In this document: one piece after another, positions 1 to 5,798 of the stretch
Numbering within the stretch: the first letter of the stretch is position 1
Layout of the letters: each line of letters opens with the position of its first letter
Assembly: GCA_020848665.1 (NCBI GenBank)
Contig: JADLHR010000351.1
Location: 1 to 6,061, forward strand
Source of the DNA: Anaerolineae bacterium
GTDB taxonomy: Bacteria > Chloroflexota > Anaerolineae > Aggregatilineales > Aggregatilineaceae
Reading direction: 5' to 3'
DNA length: 6,061 nucleotides
Made by a program: the position numbers and the translations under genes
The notes under the pieces: model-generated
The model's input: the letters and a program-made list of their open reading frames with translations, nothing else
What the model was told of the DNA's origin: nothing
The model's database searches: none

Positions 1-1279
1 CAGTCGTGACGAACTCGCTCTTGATGCGATCCAGCTCCTTCAGGTGGGTAATGTCCTGCATCACGCCGATCTTGCCCACGCCAGGGACGATCGTCAGGTG
101 CGCGTTGAGGATGCGCTGCCCGTCCGCGACGGTTAGCTCGGTGGTGCGCAGGCGGCTGGCGCGAGCTTCTTTGGCATACAACTCACGCAGGCCGTCATGA
201 TCGGTCACATCATCCAGCCGCTGCCCGATAACGCTGCTCTGATCCAGGCCGAAGGTGCGGCACGCCGCCGGGTTGCAGAGCAGCACGTGCCCCTGCGTAT
301 CGACCACGATGATCGCGTCTTCGGTGTCAGTCAGCACGGTGTCGAGCGTGTCGCGCTCATGAACGGCAGCAGTATACGATTGCGCGTTGGCAATCGCGAT
401 TGCGGCGAAATCACTCAGCACGCTCAGTAGCTGGAGCGTCCCCGGCTCGAAGCCCGCGCTGATCTGCTGGTTGACCACGCCCAGCACGCCGATGGCGCGG
501 CCCTGCCTTAACAGCGGGACATAGGCCAGGTCGCGGAAGAAGTAATCGGTTCCTGGCTGGGATGCGCGCACATCGGTCAGCACCAGGAGCGTGCGGCGGC
601 GCATCACCTCTCCGGCGGCGCTGTCCGACACCAGCACCCGCCGCGCCTCGGCCCGATCCGCCAGCAACTGGGTCGCAGCGTACAGGTACAGGTCGGACGA
701 TCCATCTTCGGCCAGCAGCAGAATGCTGCTTTCGGCGCGGGTAATGGTCTTCGCCGCCTGGACAACGTGATCGAGCACCGGCTGAAGGTCCAGTGTGGAC
801 GAAACGCGCTGGCCGAGCTGGACCAGCGTATCGAGATCGTGCAGACGCTGCTCAAGCTGGCGGTTGGCGGCGAGAAGCTGGCGCGGGATATGGTCAGTGA
901 TCTGCCGCGTCCAGTGCTCACGCAGAACGCGCGCCGCCGCCTGGAGCAGATCGTCCGGCTCGAACGGCTTGATCAGATAGTCGTTGACGCCGAGGCGCAG
1001 CGCCTCGACAGCCAGCGCCTCTGACCCCTCGGCGGTGATCAGGATAAAGGGGAATTGCAGCCCTTCGCTGCGCAGCGCCGCAAGCATCTCCAGCCCGGTC
1101 ATGCCAGGCATCAAATAATCCGCGATCAGCAGGTCCGGGCGCAAATCGCGCGCCAGCGCGTAGCCCTCGGCCCCATCAGCGCCTGTCAGGACATCGTACC
1201 CGGCGGACGTGAGGATCTCGGCCAGAAAATGCCGGATCTCGTCCGCGTCTTCGACGAACAGCACGCGCTCACCGGCCAC
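1..1279 (-). CDS. Receiver-GAF-PAS hybrid sensor histidine kinase, C-terminus outside window (partial)
   Basis: Reading leftwards from GTG 1279 the frame stays open for 426 codons to the window edge. Residues 1-120 form a CheY-like receiver: acidic pair E10/D11, phospho-acceptor D54 in LLIADYLMPGM, T82 and K104 in YLIKPF. A linker helix (about 125-160) leads into a GAF domain (about 162-300, ending FAAIAIANAQSY). A PAS domain follows (about 310-412, with AIIVVDTQGHVLLCNPAA) and ends in MQDITHLKELDRIKSEFV. That last string normally runs directly into a HisKA H-box, so the conserved histidine and the ATPase domain should lie just left of base 1. GTG 1279 is the earliest possible start, because an in-frame TGA lies just upstream; GGAG sits 10 bases before it. 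It begins 16 bases after the upstream receiver gene, so the two are very probably co-transcribed. The expected role is a cytoplasmic kinase that is itself switched by phosphorylation. No membrane segment is visible. The kinase call is inferred from the PAS-to-HisKA junction, since the catalytic part is not seen. Confidence 0.9.
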   Translation of the reverse strand, partial: MAGERVLFVEDADEIRHFLAEILTSAGYDVLTGADGAEGYALARDLRPDLLIADYLMPGMTGLEMLAALRSEGLQFPFILITAEGSEALAVEALRLGVNDYLIKPFEPDDLLQAAARVLREHWTRQITDHIPRQLLAANRQLEQRLHDLDTLVQLGQRVSSTLDLQPVLDHVVQAAKTITRAESSILLLAEDGSSDLYLYAATQLLADRAEARRVLVSDSAAGEVMRRRTLLVLTDVRASQPGTDYFFRDLAYVPLLRQGRAIGVLGVVNQQISAGFEPGTLQLLSVLSDFAAIAIANAQSYTAAVHERDTLDTVLTDTEDAIIVVDTQGHVLLCNPAACRTFGLDQSSVIGQRLDDVTDHDGLRELYAKEARASRLRTTELTVADGQRILNAHLTIVPGVGKIGVMQDITHLKELDRIKSEFVTT

Positions 1280-1295
1280 CGATCACTCGCTCCGT

Positions 1296-2204
1296 CTACT
1301 CGGCTGCCAGCACGCGCCGGGCTTCAAGCGTGCGGCGCAGGGCGCTCACATCGGCAAACGGACCGGCGCCGGACTCAAGCTGGCTGATGAACAGCCGCAG
1401 CGCGGGGCCGCCCCGGTGGGCACGGGCCTGCTCGTGGTCGTGCTCGCGGTCCCTCAGCGGGTAGAAGAACGCGATCGACTGCTGAAGGCGGGCTTCCAGC
1501 CGCTCGCGCAGCAAACCCGCGTGCGCGTTGCCAGTCAGGATCACAAAGGTATGCGCGTCGAGATGCCCGGCGAAATCCGCCTCGCGCGGGCGGTCGCGCA
1601 GCGCATTGCCGATCATCAGCGCGACTGCTCTCAGCACATCATCCGCCGCAACAAATCCGTATCGCTCGCGGAAGACCGGCAGTCCCTCGACCGCGATCTC
1701 GACTGCGCTCCACGCTTCGCTCCCGTGAAGCAGCGCCGCCACCCGCTCGGCGACGGCGGCGCCTTCCGGCAGGTGTGTCACCGAGTTAACCTGCGCAGCG
1801 TGGGCCGCGCGGCGTAGCGTGTTGCGCACGCGCAGCCGCAGCTCCTGAATATCGAAGGGCTTGGTGATGTAGTCCACGACGCCAAGCTCCAGCCCGGCCA
1901 GCTTATCGACGCGGTCACGCTTTTCGGTCAGGAAGATCACCGGCACGTCCTGTGTCCGCCGCTGGGTGCGCAGGCGGCGGCACACGTCATAACCGTCGAT
2001 GTCGGGCAGGCGGATGTCGAGAATAGCGAGGTCGGGCGGGGCTGCTTGCGAGAGCCGCATCGCTTCTTCGCCCCAGGCCGCGCTGGTGACCTCGTACCCG
2101 TGTATACGGAAATACGACATCAGCATCTCGGCCAGATCGGGATCGTCCTCGACAATCAGTAAGCGTGGTGATTCGCTCGGTTGTTGGCTGGGATGTTCGC
2201 TCAC
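1296..2204 (-). CDS. Response regulator with receiver and degenerate GGDEF-like output domain
   Basis: A 302-residue protein. Residues 13-130 form a textbook receiver: E19/D20/D21, phospho-acceptor D63 in LAILDIRLPDIDGYD, T93 and K115 in DYITKPF. Residues about 138-260 have the shape of a GGDEF (diguanylate cyclase) domain: an SVTHLPEGAAVAERV opening like the usual DxLTGLxNR region, and VFRERYGFVAADDVLRAVA matching the FKxxNDxYGHxxGDxxL stretch. Where the catalytic GGDEF signature should stand, the sequence reads GHLDAHTF (213-220), so it is very unlikely to make cyclic di-GMP. The tail from about 260 is unassigned. The start is GTG 2204, preceded by AGGGGG six bases upstream. The frame stays open a further 56 codons upstream, but that stretch is arginine/proline-rich, lacks a good ribosome site and looks like leader sequence. 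The gene probably relays phosphate with the downstream hybrid kinase, using the GGDEF-like part for binding or dimerisation. Confidence 0.9.
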   Translation of the reverse strand: MSEHPSQQPSESPRLLIVEDDPDLAEMLMSYFRIHGYEVTSAAWGEEAMRLSQAAPPDLAILDIRLPDIDGYDVCRRLRTQRRTQDVPVIFLTEKRDRVDKLAGLELGVVDYITKPFDIQELRLRVRNTLRRAAHAAQVNSVTHLPEGAAVAERVAALLHGSEAWSAVEIAVEGLPVFRERYGFVAADDVLRAVALMIGNALRDRPREADFAGHLDAHTFVILTGNAHAGLLRERLEARLQQSIAFFYPLRDREHDHEQARAHRGGPALRLFISQLESGAGPFADVSALRRTLEARRVLAAE

Positions 2205-2221
2205 AACTGGCCCCCTGCCAG
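2205..2221 (-). promoter_or_regulatory. Ribosome-binding site of the response regulator, in a small hairpin loop
   Basis: On the minus strand AGGGGG (2216-2211) stands six bases before GTG 2204 and settles the start choice. It is flanked by CTGG (2221-2218) and CCAG (2210-2207), which could pair and hold the site in a seven-base loop. The four-base stem is weak, so any effect on translation is speculative. Confidence 0.65.
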
Positions 2222-2387
2222 GTGCCGCGTGGCGGCCGGCCAGCGGATCAGCCGCTGGCGTCCGGTGTTTCGAAGGGAGGTGGATCGTCGCGCGCTCCGC
2301 GAAAAAAAACGATCGGGCAGGGCGTATACGGCCCCCACGCCGCCAGACGCCTGGGGCAGCCCTGCGCCGCAACAGGCAGCGCCGCCG
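2205..2387 (-). other. 183-base intergenic gap with two hairpins, between roadblock and receiver genes
   Basis: No credible gene is visible here. Two structured stretches stand out. First, 2239-2246 pairs with 2252-2259 as a perfect 8-base stem (GCCAGCGG / CCGCTGGC) with a five-base loop. Second, 2283-2288 (GATCGT) pairs with 2309-2314 (ACGATC), enclosing a CGCG/CGCG stem (2289-2292 with 2298-2301) and an unpaired run of eight A (2302-2309, the last A being the first base of the outer arm). On the transcribed strand this run is eight T lying 5' of the inner stem, not 3' of it, so it is not a classic terminator in the direction of transcription. The gap could hold an internal promoter, processing site or attenuator. 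None can be demonstrated by eye. Confidence 0.45.
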
Positions 2388-2759
2388 CTAGACGAGCTTG
2401 GCAAGCTCCTTCACGGCGCGGCTCATGTCGAGAAAAATCAGGCCGAGCTTGGCCTGCTGGCGCGCCAGAACGGTCAGCACCGCCTCTTCACCAACCGCGC
2501 TGAGAATCACAAAGCCGCGCTCGCCCTTGACGTAGACCTGTTCCAGCGCGCCGCGTCCCAGCTCGGATGCGATCCGCTCGCCGAGCGAGAGCATCGCCGC
2601 CGACATAGCCGAGACACGGTCCTCTTCGATGTTGGAGGGCAGCGACGAGGCGATACTCAGGCCATCGACGCTGACAATCGCCGCTGCCTCGACATCTGGC
2701 GAGCTGATCTGCAAGTCGCGCAAGCGTTCCACGAGCTGCTCGTTCCGTGATTTGACCAC
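2388..2759 (-). CDS. Roadblock/LC7 domain protein (MglB-like)
   Basis: A 123-residue single-domain protein. It shows the roadblock/LC7 pattern: an N-terminal helix (NEQLVERLRDLQ), then SPDVEAAAIVSVDGLSIASSLP for the first strands, the helix DRVSAMSAAMLSLGERIASELG, then LEQVYVKGERGFVILSAVG and the closing EEAVLTVLARQQAKLGLIFLDM. Family members such as MglB dimerise and regulate small Ras-like GTPases or act as scaffolds; the binding partner here is unknown. The length fits the family. The start is GTG 2759, with AGGAGA six bases upstream (2771-2766). An earlier in-frame GTG at 2846 would add 29 residues unlike the family and has no comparable ribosome site. It is the first gene of the leftward operon, after a leader of about 130 bases. 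No membrane segment is visible, so it should be cytoplasmic. The pairing with two receiver proteins suggests a signalling complex that also involves a GTPase encoded elsewhere. Confidence 0.92.
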   Translation of the reverse strand: MVKSRNEQLVERLRDLQISSPDVEAAAIVSVDGLSIASSLPSNIEEDRVSAMSAAMLSLGERIASELGRGALEQVYVKGERGFVILSAVGEEAVLTVLARQQAKLGLIFLDMSRAVKELAKLV

Positions 2760-2888
2760 CAGGTCTCTCCTGATCAGACGCCAACCGCTCGGATCGCGCC
2801 TCCCTGTGGCCGGAGCGAGAGTCGGGCACGTCTCACGAGGCTTCACTTAAGATTGAATCAATAAGGCAAGCGTTCATTTATGCTTGTC
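2760..2888 (-). other. Long 5' leader of the roadblock-receiver-kinase operon
   Basis: If transcription starts about seven bases after the -10 box, near 2888, the leader is about 130 bases. Its first 45 bases are AT-rich, unlike the rest of the window. They carry CAAGC/GCTTG arms (2867-2871 and 2882-2886) and a small ATTGA-T-TCAAT inverted repeat (2852-2862). Its last part holds the AGGAGA ribosome site. No known riboswitch was recognised. Confidence 0.4.
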
Positions 2889-2894
2889 GCCGGT

Positions 2895-2923
2895 ACTGTA
2901 GCACAGCGCCGATCCCTTGTCAA
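2895..2923 (-). promoter_or_regulatory. Sigma70-type promoter of the leftward signalling operon
   Basis: On the minus strand a consensus TTGACA (2923-2918) is followed after exactly 17 bases by TACAGT (2900-2895), one mismatch from TATAAT at each of two positions. Predicted transcription start is near 2888. It points at the roadblock gene and is the only strong promoter seen upstream of it. Confidence 0.8.
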
Positions 2924-2930
2924 GCGGGCG

Positions 2931-2985
2931 CAATAGCGGGAAAAGCGGGGGTGCGGCGGCGCGGCGCGCGGACCGTGCGCTATTG
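2931..2985. repeat. 8-base inverted repeat between the divergent promoters (possible operator)
   Basis: CAATAGCG at 2931-2938 is matched by its exact reverse complement CGCTATTG at 2978-2985. The left arm lies eight bases upstream of the -35 box of the leftward promoter; the right arm overlaps the -35 box of the rightward promoter. The 39 bases between them are very G-rich on the plus strand. The placement fits a shared operator, but an 8-base match could be chance and no regulator family is recognised. Confidence 0.4.
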
Positions 2986-3010
2986 ACAGCCCTGGTGCGC
3001 TCATTATAAT
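2983..3010 (+). promoter_or_regulatory. Consensus sigma70-type promoter of the carbamoyltransferase operon
   Basis: A perfect TTGACA (2983-2988) and a perfect TATAAT (3005-3010) are separated by 16 bases. In such GC-rich DNA this is a striking match. The predicted start is near 3017, giving a leader of about 100 bases to GTG 3118. It should drive all four rightward genes. The 16-base spacer is one shorter than optimal. Confidence 0.85.
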
Positions 3011-3117
3011 TCACAGCGCGTTTTGGGCACGCCCGCGAGGCCGCGCGCCCGATGCGCCCCGCACCGGGATCATCAACGGCCCCGGCGCGCATGCGAAAGT
3101 CGCTGGGGGACACCGTT

Positions 3118-3348
3118 GTGGGAGAGTTAATCCGCACCGCCTGGGACCGCTGGAAGATCATCGGTGAAGTGTATGGTGACTTCCAGGGGCGTCTGTTTGC
3201 CGTTCTGTTCTACTGCACGATTTTCGTCCCCTTTGCCGTTGGCGTCCGCCTGTTCAGCGATCCGCTTCACCTGCGCCGCGCACCGCGCCGCTGGCTGGAC
3301 CGCGCGCCGGTAGTCAGCACGCTCGACGAAGCGCGAAAGCAGTTCTAG
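3118..3348 (+). CDS. Small one-helix membrane protein of the carbamoylation cassette (resembles C-terminal half of SxtJ)
   Basis: A protein of about 76 residues and unknown function. A basic/aromatic N-terminus (ELIRTAWDRWKIIGEVYGDFQ) leads to one membrane helix (about 26-46, RLFAVLFYCTIFVPFAVGVRLF). A cytoplasmic-looking tail follows (SDPLHLRRAPRRW) and ends STLDEARKQF. From memory, the helix followed by a DPL and basic motif resembles the end of SxtJ-family proteins, which accompany SxtI-type carbamoyltransferases; this needs a profile search. GTG 3118 was chosen because GGGGGA lies seven bases upstream and because the protein then starts at the conserved-looking part. In-frame ATGs at 3091 and 3052 are alternatives with poorer ribosome sites. 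It is the first gene of the operon and ends four bases before the carbamoyltransferase start. It may anchor the enzyme at the membrane (inference). Confidence 0.75.
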   Translation: MGELIRTAWDRWKIIGEVYGDFQGRLFAVLFYCTIFVPFAVGVRLFSDPLHLRRAPRRWLDRAPVVSTLDEARKQF

Positions 3349-3352
3349 CCGT

Positions 3353-5149
3353 ATGGATATTCTGGGTATCTCGTGTTTTTATCATGACTCGGCGGCGGCG
3401 CTGCTGCGCGATGGCGCGCTGGTGGCCGCGTCGATGGAAGAACGCATCTCGCGCAAAAAGCACGACAGCGGCTTTCCGCACGGCGCGATCGATTTCTGCC
3501 TGGAGCGCGGCGGGATCACCGGCCACGATCTCGACTACGTGGTGTTCTATGAGAAGCCGATGGTCAAGGTTGGGCGCATCCTGCAAACCGCGCTGAGCAC
3601 CTTCCCACGCTCGTGGGACTTCTGGCGCGAGGCGGTAACCGCCTACGTCGGCGAGAAGTTCTGGATTAAGAGCCTGCTCCAGCAGCACCTCGGCGTGCGC
3701 CCGGAGCAGGTGCTGTTCTGCGACCATCACCTGGCGCACGCGGCCAGCGCCTTCTTCGCCTCACCTTACGACGAGGCGGCGGTGATCACGGTGGACGGCG
3801 TGGGCGAGTGGACCACGACCACGCTCGGCTTCGCACGCGGGCCGTGGGACGGCTCTGCGCCGAACACAATTGACCTGTTCTGGGAGCAGCGTTTCCCGCA
3901 TTCGCTCGGCCTGCTCTATTCAGCGTTCACCGCATTTCTCGGCTTTCATGTCAACAGCGGCGAATACAAGGTCATGGGTATGGCGCCCTATGGCGAGCCG
4001 CGTTACGTGGACAAGGTCAAGCAGCTTATCACGCTCAACGCTGATGGCAGCTTTGAGCTGAACATGGATTATTTCGCGTTTCACCACTCGGCCAGCCAGA
4101 GCATCAACGGACGTTTCCTGAAGCTGTTTGGTGCGCCGCGCGTCCACAGCGACGACTTTTTCACCGCCCGGAGCGACCCATCCCGCGCTGGAGAGACCGA
4201 GGCGCTGCGCCGCAACCAGTATTACGCCGACGTGGCGGCCAGCATCCAGGCCGTAACCGAGGAAGCCCTGATCAACATGGCGAACGCGCTCCACGCGCGC
4301 ACACAGGCGAAATACCTGGTGATGGCGGGCGGCGTGGCGCTCAACAGCGTCGCCAACTACAAAATCCTGACGCAGACCCCCTTCGAAGACATCTACATCC
4401 AACCGGCAGCGGGTGACGACGGCGGCGCGCTCGGCGCGGCGCTGTGGGCCTATCACATGGTGCTCGGCCAGCCGCGCCACATGATCATGTCGCACGCCTA
4501 CTACGGCGAAGACTACGATGACGCCGCGATCGGCGCGTTCCTCGACGCCGAAGGCATCCCTTACACCTATTACGGCGCCGACGACGATCAACTGATCGAC
4601 CGCGTCGTGCAGGAAATCCTCGATCAGAAGGTGATCGGGCTGTTCCAGGGCCGCTTCGAGTGGGGGCCGCGCGCGCTAGGCAACCGCAGCATCGTGGCCG
4701 ATCCGCGCCGCGCCGAGATGAAAGAGATCGTCAACACCAAGATCAAGTTCCGCGAGCCATTCCGCCCGTTCGCGCCGGTCGTGACGTGTGAGGATGCGCC
4801 GGACTATTTCGCCTACCCGAACGTGGAAAACGCTTATCTGCCGCGCTTCATGCTGGCTGTCAGCCCGATCCACGAGGATAAGCTCGACGTGGCGCAGGCG
4901 ACCACGCACGAAGGCGGCACCGGACGCCTGCAAACTATCGACCGCCAGACCAACCCGCGCTATTACGAGCTGGTGCACCGCTTCGGGCAGGCGACCGGCG
5001 TGCCGATCCTGATGAACACGTCGTTCAACCTGCGCGGCGAGCCGATCGTCAGCACACCCGCCAATGCCTGGTGGACCTTCAGCAACAGCGGGATCGACTG
5101 GCTGATGATGGGATCGTACCTGATCGGCAAGGACGGACAGGGGAAATGA
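3353..5149 (+). CDS. O-carbamoyltransferase, NodU/CmcH/SxtI family
   Basis: At 598 residues it has the usual length for the family. Members transfer a carbamoyl group from carbamoyl phosphate, through an ATP-derived carbamoyl-adenylate, to a hydroxyl group. The N-terminal Kae1/HSP70-like domain (about 1-365) shows DILGISCFYHDSAAALL, ERISRKKHDSGFP (30-42), the metal-binding motif DHHLAHAASAF (124-134; H125 and H129 are the likely ligands), VDGVGEW (147-153), NSGEYKVMGMAPYG (201-214), MAGGVALNS (324-332) and PAAGDDGGALGAA (351-363). The C-terminal domain (about 380-595) has FQGRFEWGPRALGNRSI (431-447), KFREPFRPFAP (465-475), THEGGTGRLQT (518-528) and NTSFNLRGEPIV (555-566). ATG 3353 is four bases after the preceding gene and has only a weak ribosome site, suggesting coupled translation. 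It is soluble, but its neighbours are membrane proteins. The acceptor (glycan, lipid, peptide or small metabolite) cannot be read from the sequence. Confidence 0.96.
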   Translation: MDILGISCFYHDSAAALLRDGALVAASMEERISRKKHDSGFPHGAIDFCLERGGITGHDLDYVVFYEKPMVKVGRILQTALSTFPRSWDFWREAVTAYVGEKFWIKSLLQQHLGVRPEQVLFCDHHLAHAASAFFASPYDEAAVITVDGVGEWTTTTLGFARGPWDGSAPNTIDLFWEQRFPHSLGLLYSAFTAFLGFHVNSGEYKVMGMAPYGEPRYVDKVKQLITLNADGSFELNMDYFAFHHSASQSINGRFLKLFGAPRVHSDDFFTARSDPSRAGETEALRRNQYYADVAASIQAVTEEALINMANALHARTQAKYLVMAGGVALNSVANYKILTQTPFEDIYIQPAAGDDGGALGAALWAYHMVLGQPRHMIMSHAYYGEDYDDAAIGAFLDAEGIPYTYYGADDDQLIDRVVQEILDQKVIGLFQGRFEWGPRALGNRSIVADPRRAEMKEIVNTKIKFREPFRPFAPVVTCEDAPDYFAYPNVENAYLPRFMLAVSPIHEDKLDVAQATTHEGGTGRLQTIDRQTNPRYYELVHRFGQATGVPILMNTSFNLRGEPIVSTPANAWWTFSNSGIDWLMMGSYLIGKDGQGK

Positions 5150-5355
5150 GCAAGACTGAACGCACCCGCACACAGCCCGGCAAGCTCGCCGGAGCCAAGG
5201 CCCGCCTGGGTATCCTGGGCGAACTGTTCGCGTTTCTGTGGGCCGCCAAGATGTGGTGGCTGATTCCGATGATCATCGCGCTGATCGTCTTCGCGATCGT
5301 GATCGTGCTCGGCTCGACCAGCGGCGGTGGCCCGCTGATCTACACGTTGTTTTAA
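5146..5355 (+). CDS. DUF5989 / SxtK-like small membrane protein
   Basis: A 69-residue protein. A polar, basic N-terminus (1-20) precedes LGILGELFAFLWAAKMWWLIPM, one membrane helix (about 37-56, WWLIPMIIALIVFAIVIVLG), and a short tail ending GGGPLIYTLF. The ELxxFLxxxKxWWLxP start and the PxIYTLF end are the hallmarks I know for DUF5989 proteins, including SxtK of saxitoxin clusters, which sit beside carbamoyltransferases. Known relatives are usually about 50 residues, so the first 20 residues look like an extra N-terminal extension. Its ATG overlaps the stop of the carbamoyltransferase gene (ATGA, 5146-5149), with AGGGG just before, so the two are translationally coupled and likely work together. 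An earlier in-frame ATG at 5071 lies well inside the enzyme gene and is rejected. The biochemical role is unknown; a membrane anchor or partner of the enzyme is my inference. Confidence 0.85.
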   Translation: MSKTERTRTQPGKLAGAKARLGILGELFAFLWAAKMWWLIPMIIALIVFAIVIVLGSTSGGGPLIYTLF

Positions 5356-5367
5356 GAGGCTAAGCGC

Positions 5368-5688
5368 ATGAGCGACTGGCTGTTGGCCGTACTGATCGGG
5401 ATCGCGCTGGGGCTGGCGATTGGCGTCCGGCTGGCGCGCGACTCGAAGAAAGAACAGGGGCTGCGCGGCGGCGCGGCGTCCGAGGCGCTGCATACTCTGG
5501 CCTGCGCCGGAGTCGCCAGCGTATTTCCGTTCATCGTAGCGGGGGTTGTGCTGGGGCTGCCCTTCCTCACGCTGCTGGGGACAGGCGTCGGGTTCCTGGC
5601 GATCGTCGCGCTGGCGCTGCTGGCCTTCGCCGCGCTGGAGCAAGCCGCCCCGCCTCTGCCAGAACGCCAGATCGAGCTGACTGACTGA
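5368..5688 (+). CDS. Hypothetical multi-helix membrane protein, last gene of the carbamoylation operon
   Basis: A 106-residue protein that I do not recognise. It has a membrane helix at about 4-23 (WLLAVLIGIALGLAIGVRLA) and a charged loop (24-40, ARDSKKEQGLRGGAASE). Two closely spaced helices follow at about 46-65 and 68-91, and a short proline-containing acidic tail (PPLPERQIELTD). It starts with ATG 12 bases after the stop of the DUF5989-like gene, with GAGG nine bases upstream, and precedes the operon terminator. Position suggests it completes the membrane part of the module. It could supply the N-terminal helices that are missing from the first gene compared with a full SxtJ, but sequence similarity to SxtJ is not evident by eye. 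Alternatively it is an unrelated membrane protein that shares the transcript. Confidence 0.8.
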   Translation: MSDWLLAVLIGIALGLAIGVRLARDSKKEQGLRGGAASEALHTLACAGVASVFPFIVAGVVLGLPFLTLLGTGVGFLAIVALALLAFAALEQAAPPLPERQIELTD

Positions 5689-5733
5689 CCTGCGCAGACC
5701 AGCCGCCTGTCTGACCGCAGTCACCGCAACTAA

Positions 5734-5770
5734 TCGGGCGGACCGTGTGAGTCCGCCCGAATTTATGTTA
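5734..5770 (+). terminator. Intrinsic terminator at the end of the carbamoylation operon, possibly bidirectional
   Basis: TCGGGCGGAC (5734-5743) pairs perfectly with GTCCGCCCGA (5751-5760) around a seven-base loop, and is followed by ATTTATGTT. The U-tract is imperfect but the stem is strong. On the minus strand the stem is followed by TTAGTT, so it may also stop transcription from the convergent gene that ends at 5799. Confidence 0.8.
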
Positions 5771-5798
5771 CGGTGAGGCAGCAGAAGCAGCCTACAGC

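Noticed and set aside
604..921. A 105-codon minus-strand frame with Ser/Arg/Cys-rich translation
   Set aside because: It is in a different frame of the same strand as the GAF-containing kinase, whose reading is continuous and domain-supported.
1209..1817. A 202-codon open frame on the plus strand over the receiver genes
   Set aside because: It lies opposite two clear receiver-protein genes, has no recognisable domain and no ribosome site.
2283..2314. Hairpin with a run of eight A/T as a terminator of the roadblock gene
   Set aside because: In the direction of transcription the T run comes before the inner stem, and the outer arms enclose it, so it lacks terminator geometry.
2181..2750. A 189-codon plus-strand open frame opposite the roadblock gene
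   Set aside because: The opposite strand encodes a clear roadblock domain with a good start; this frame is its shadow.
3920..4591. A 223-codon open frame on the minus strand inside the carbamoyltransferase gene
   Set aside because: It is antisense to strongly conserved family motifs, and its translation is a valine/arginine-rich shadow typical of GC-rich codon use.
3118..5688. Part of a saxitoxin biosynthesis cluster
   Set aside because: Only the carbamoyltransferase and SxtJ/SxtK-like partners are seen; no polyketide, amidinotransferase or oxygenase genes are present, and the neighbours are signalling genes.
4963..5724. A 253-codon open frame on the minus strand across the end of the cassette
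   Set aside because: It runs antisense to three convincing genes, is rich in Gln/Arg/Asp of low complexity, and crosses gene boundaries without its own signals.
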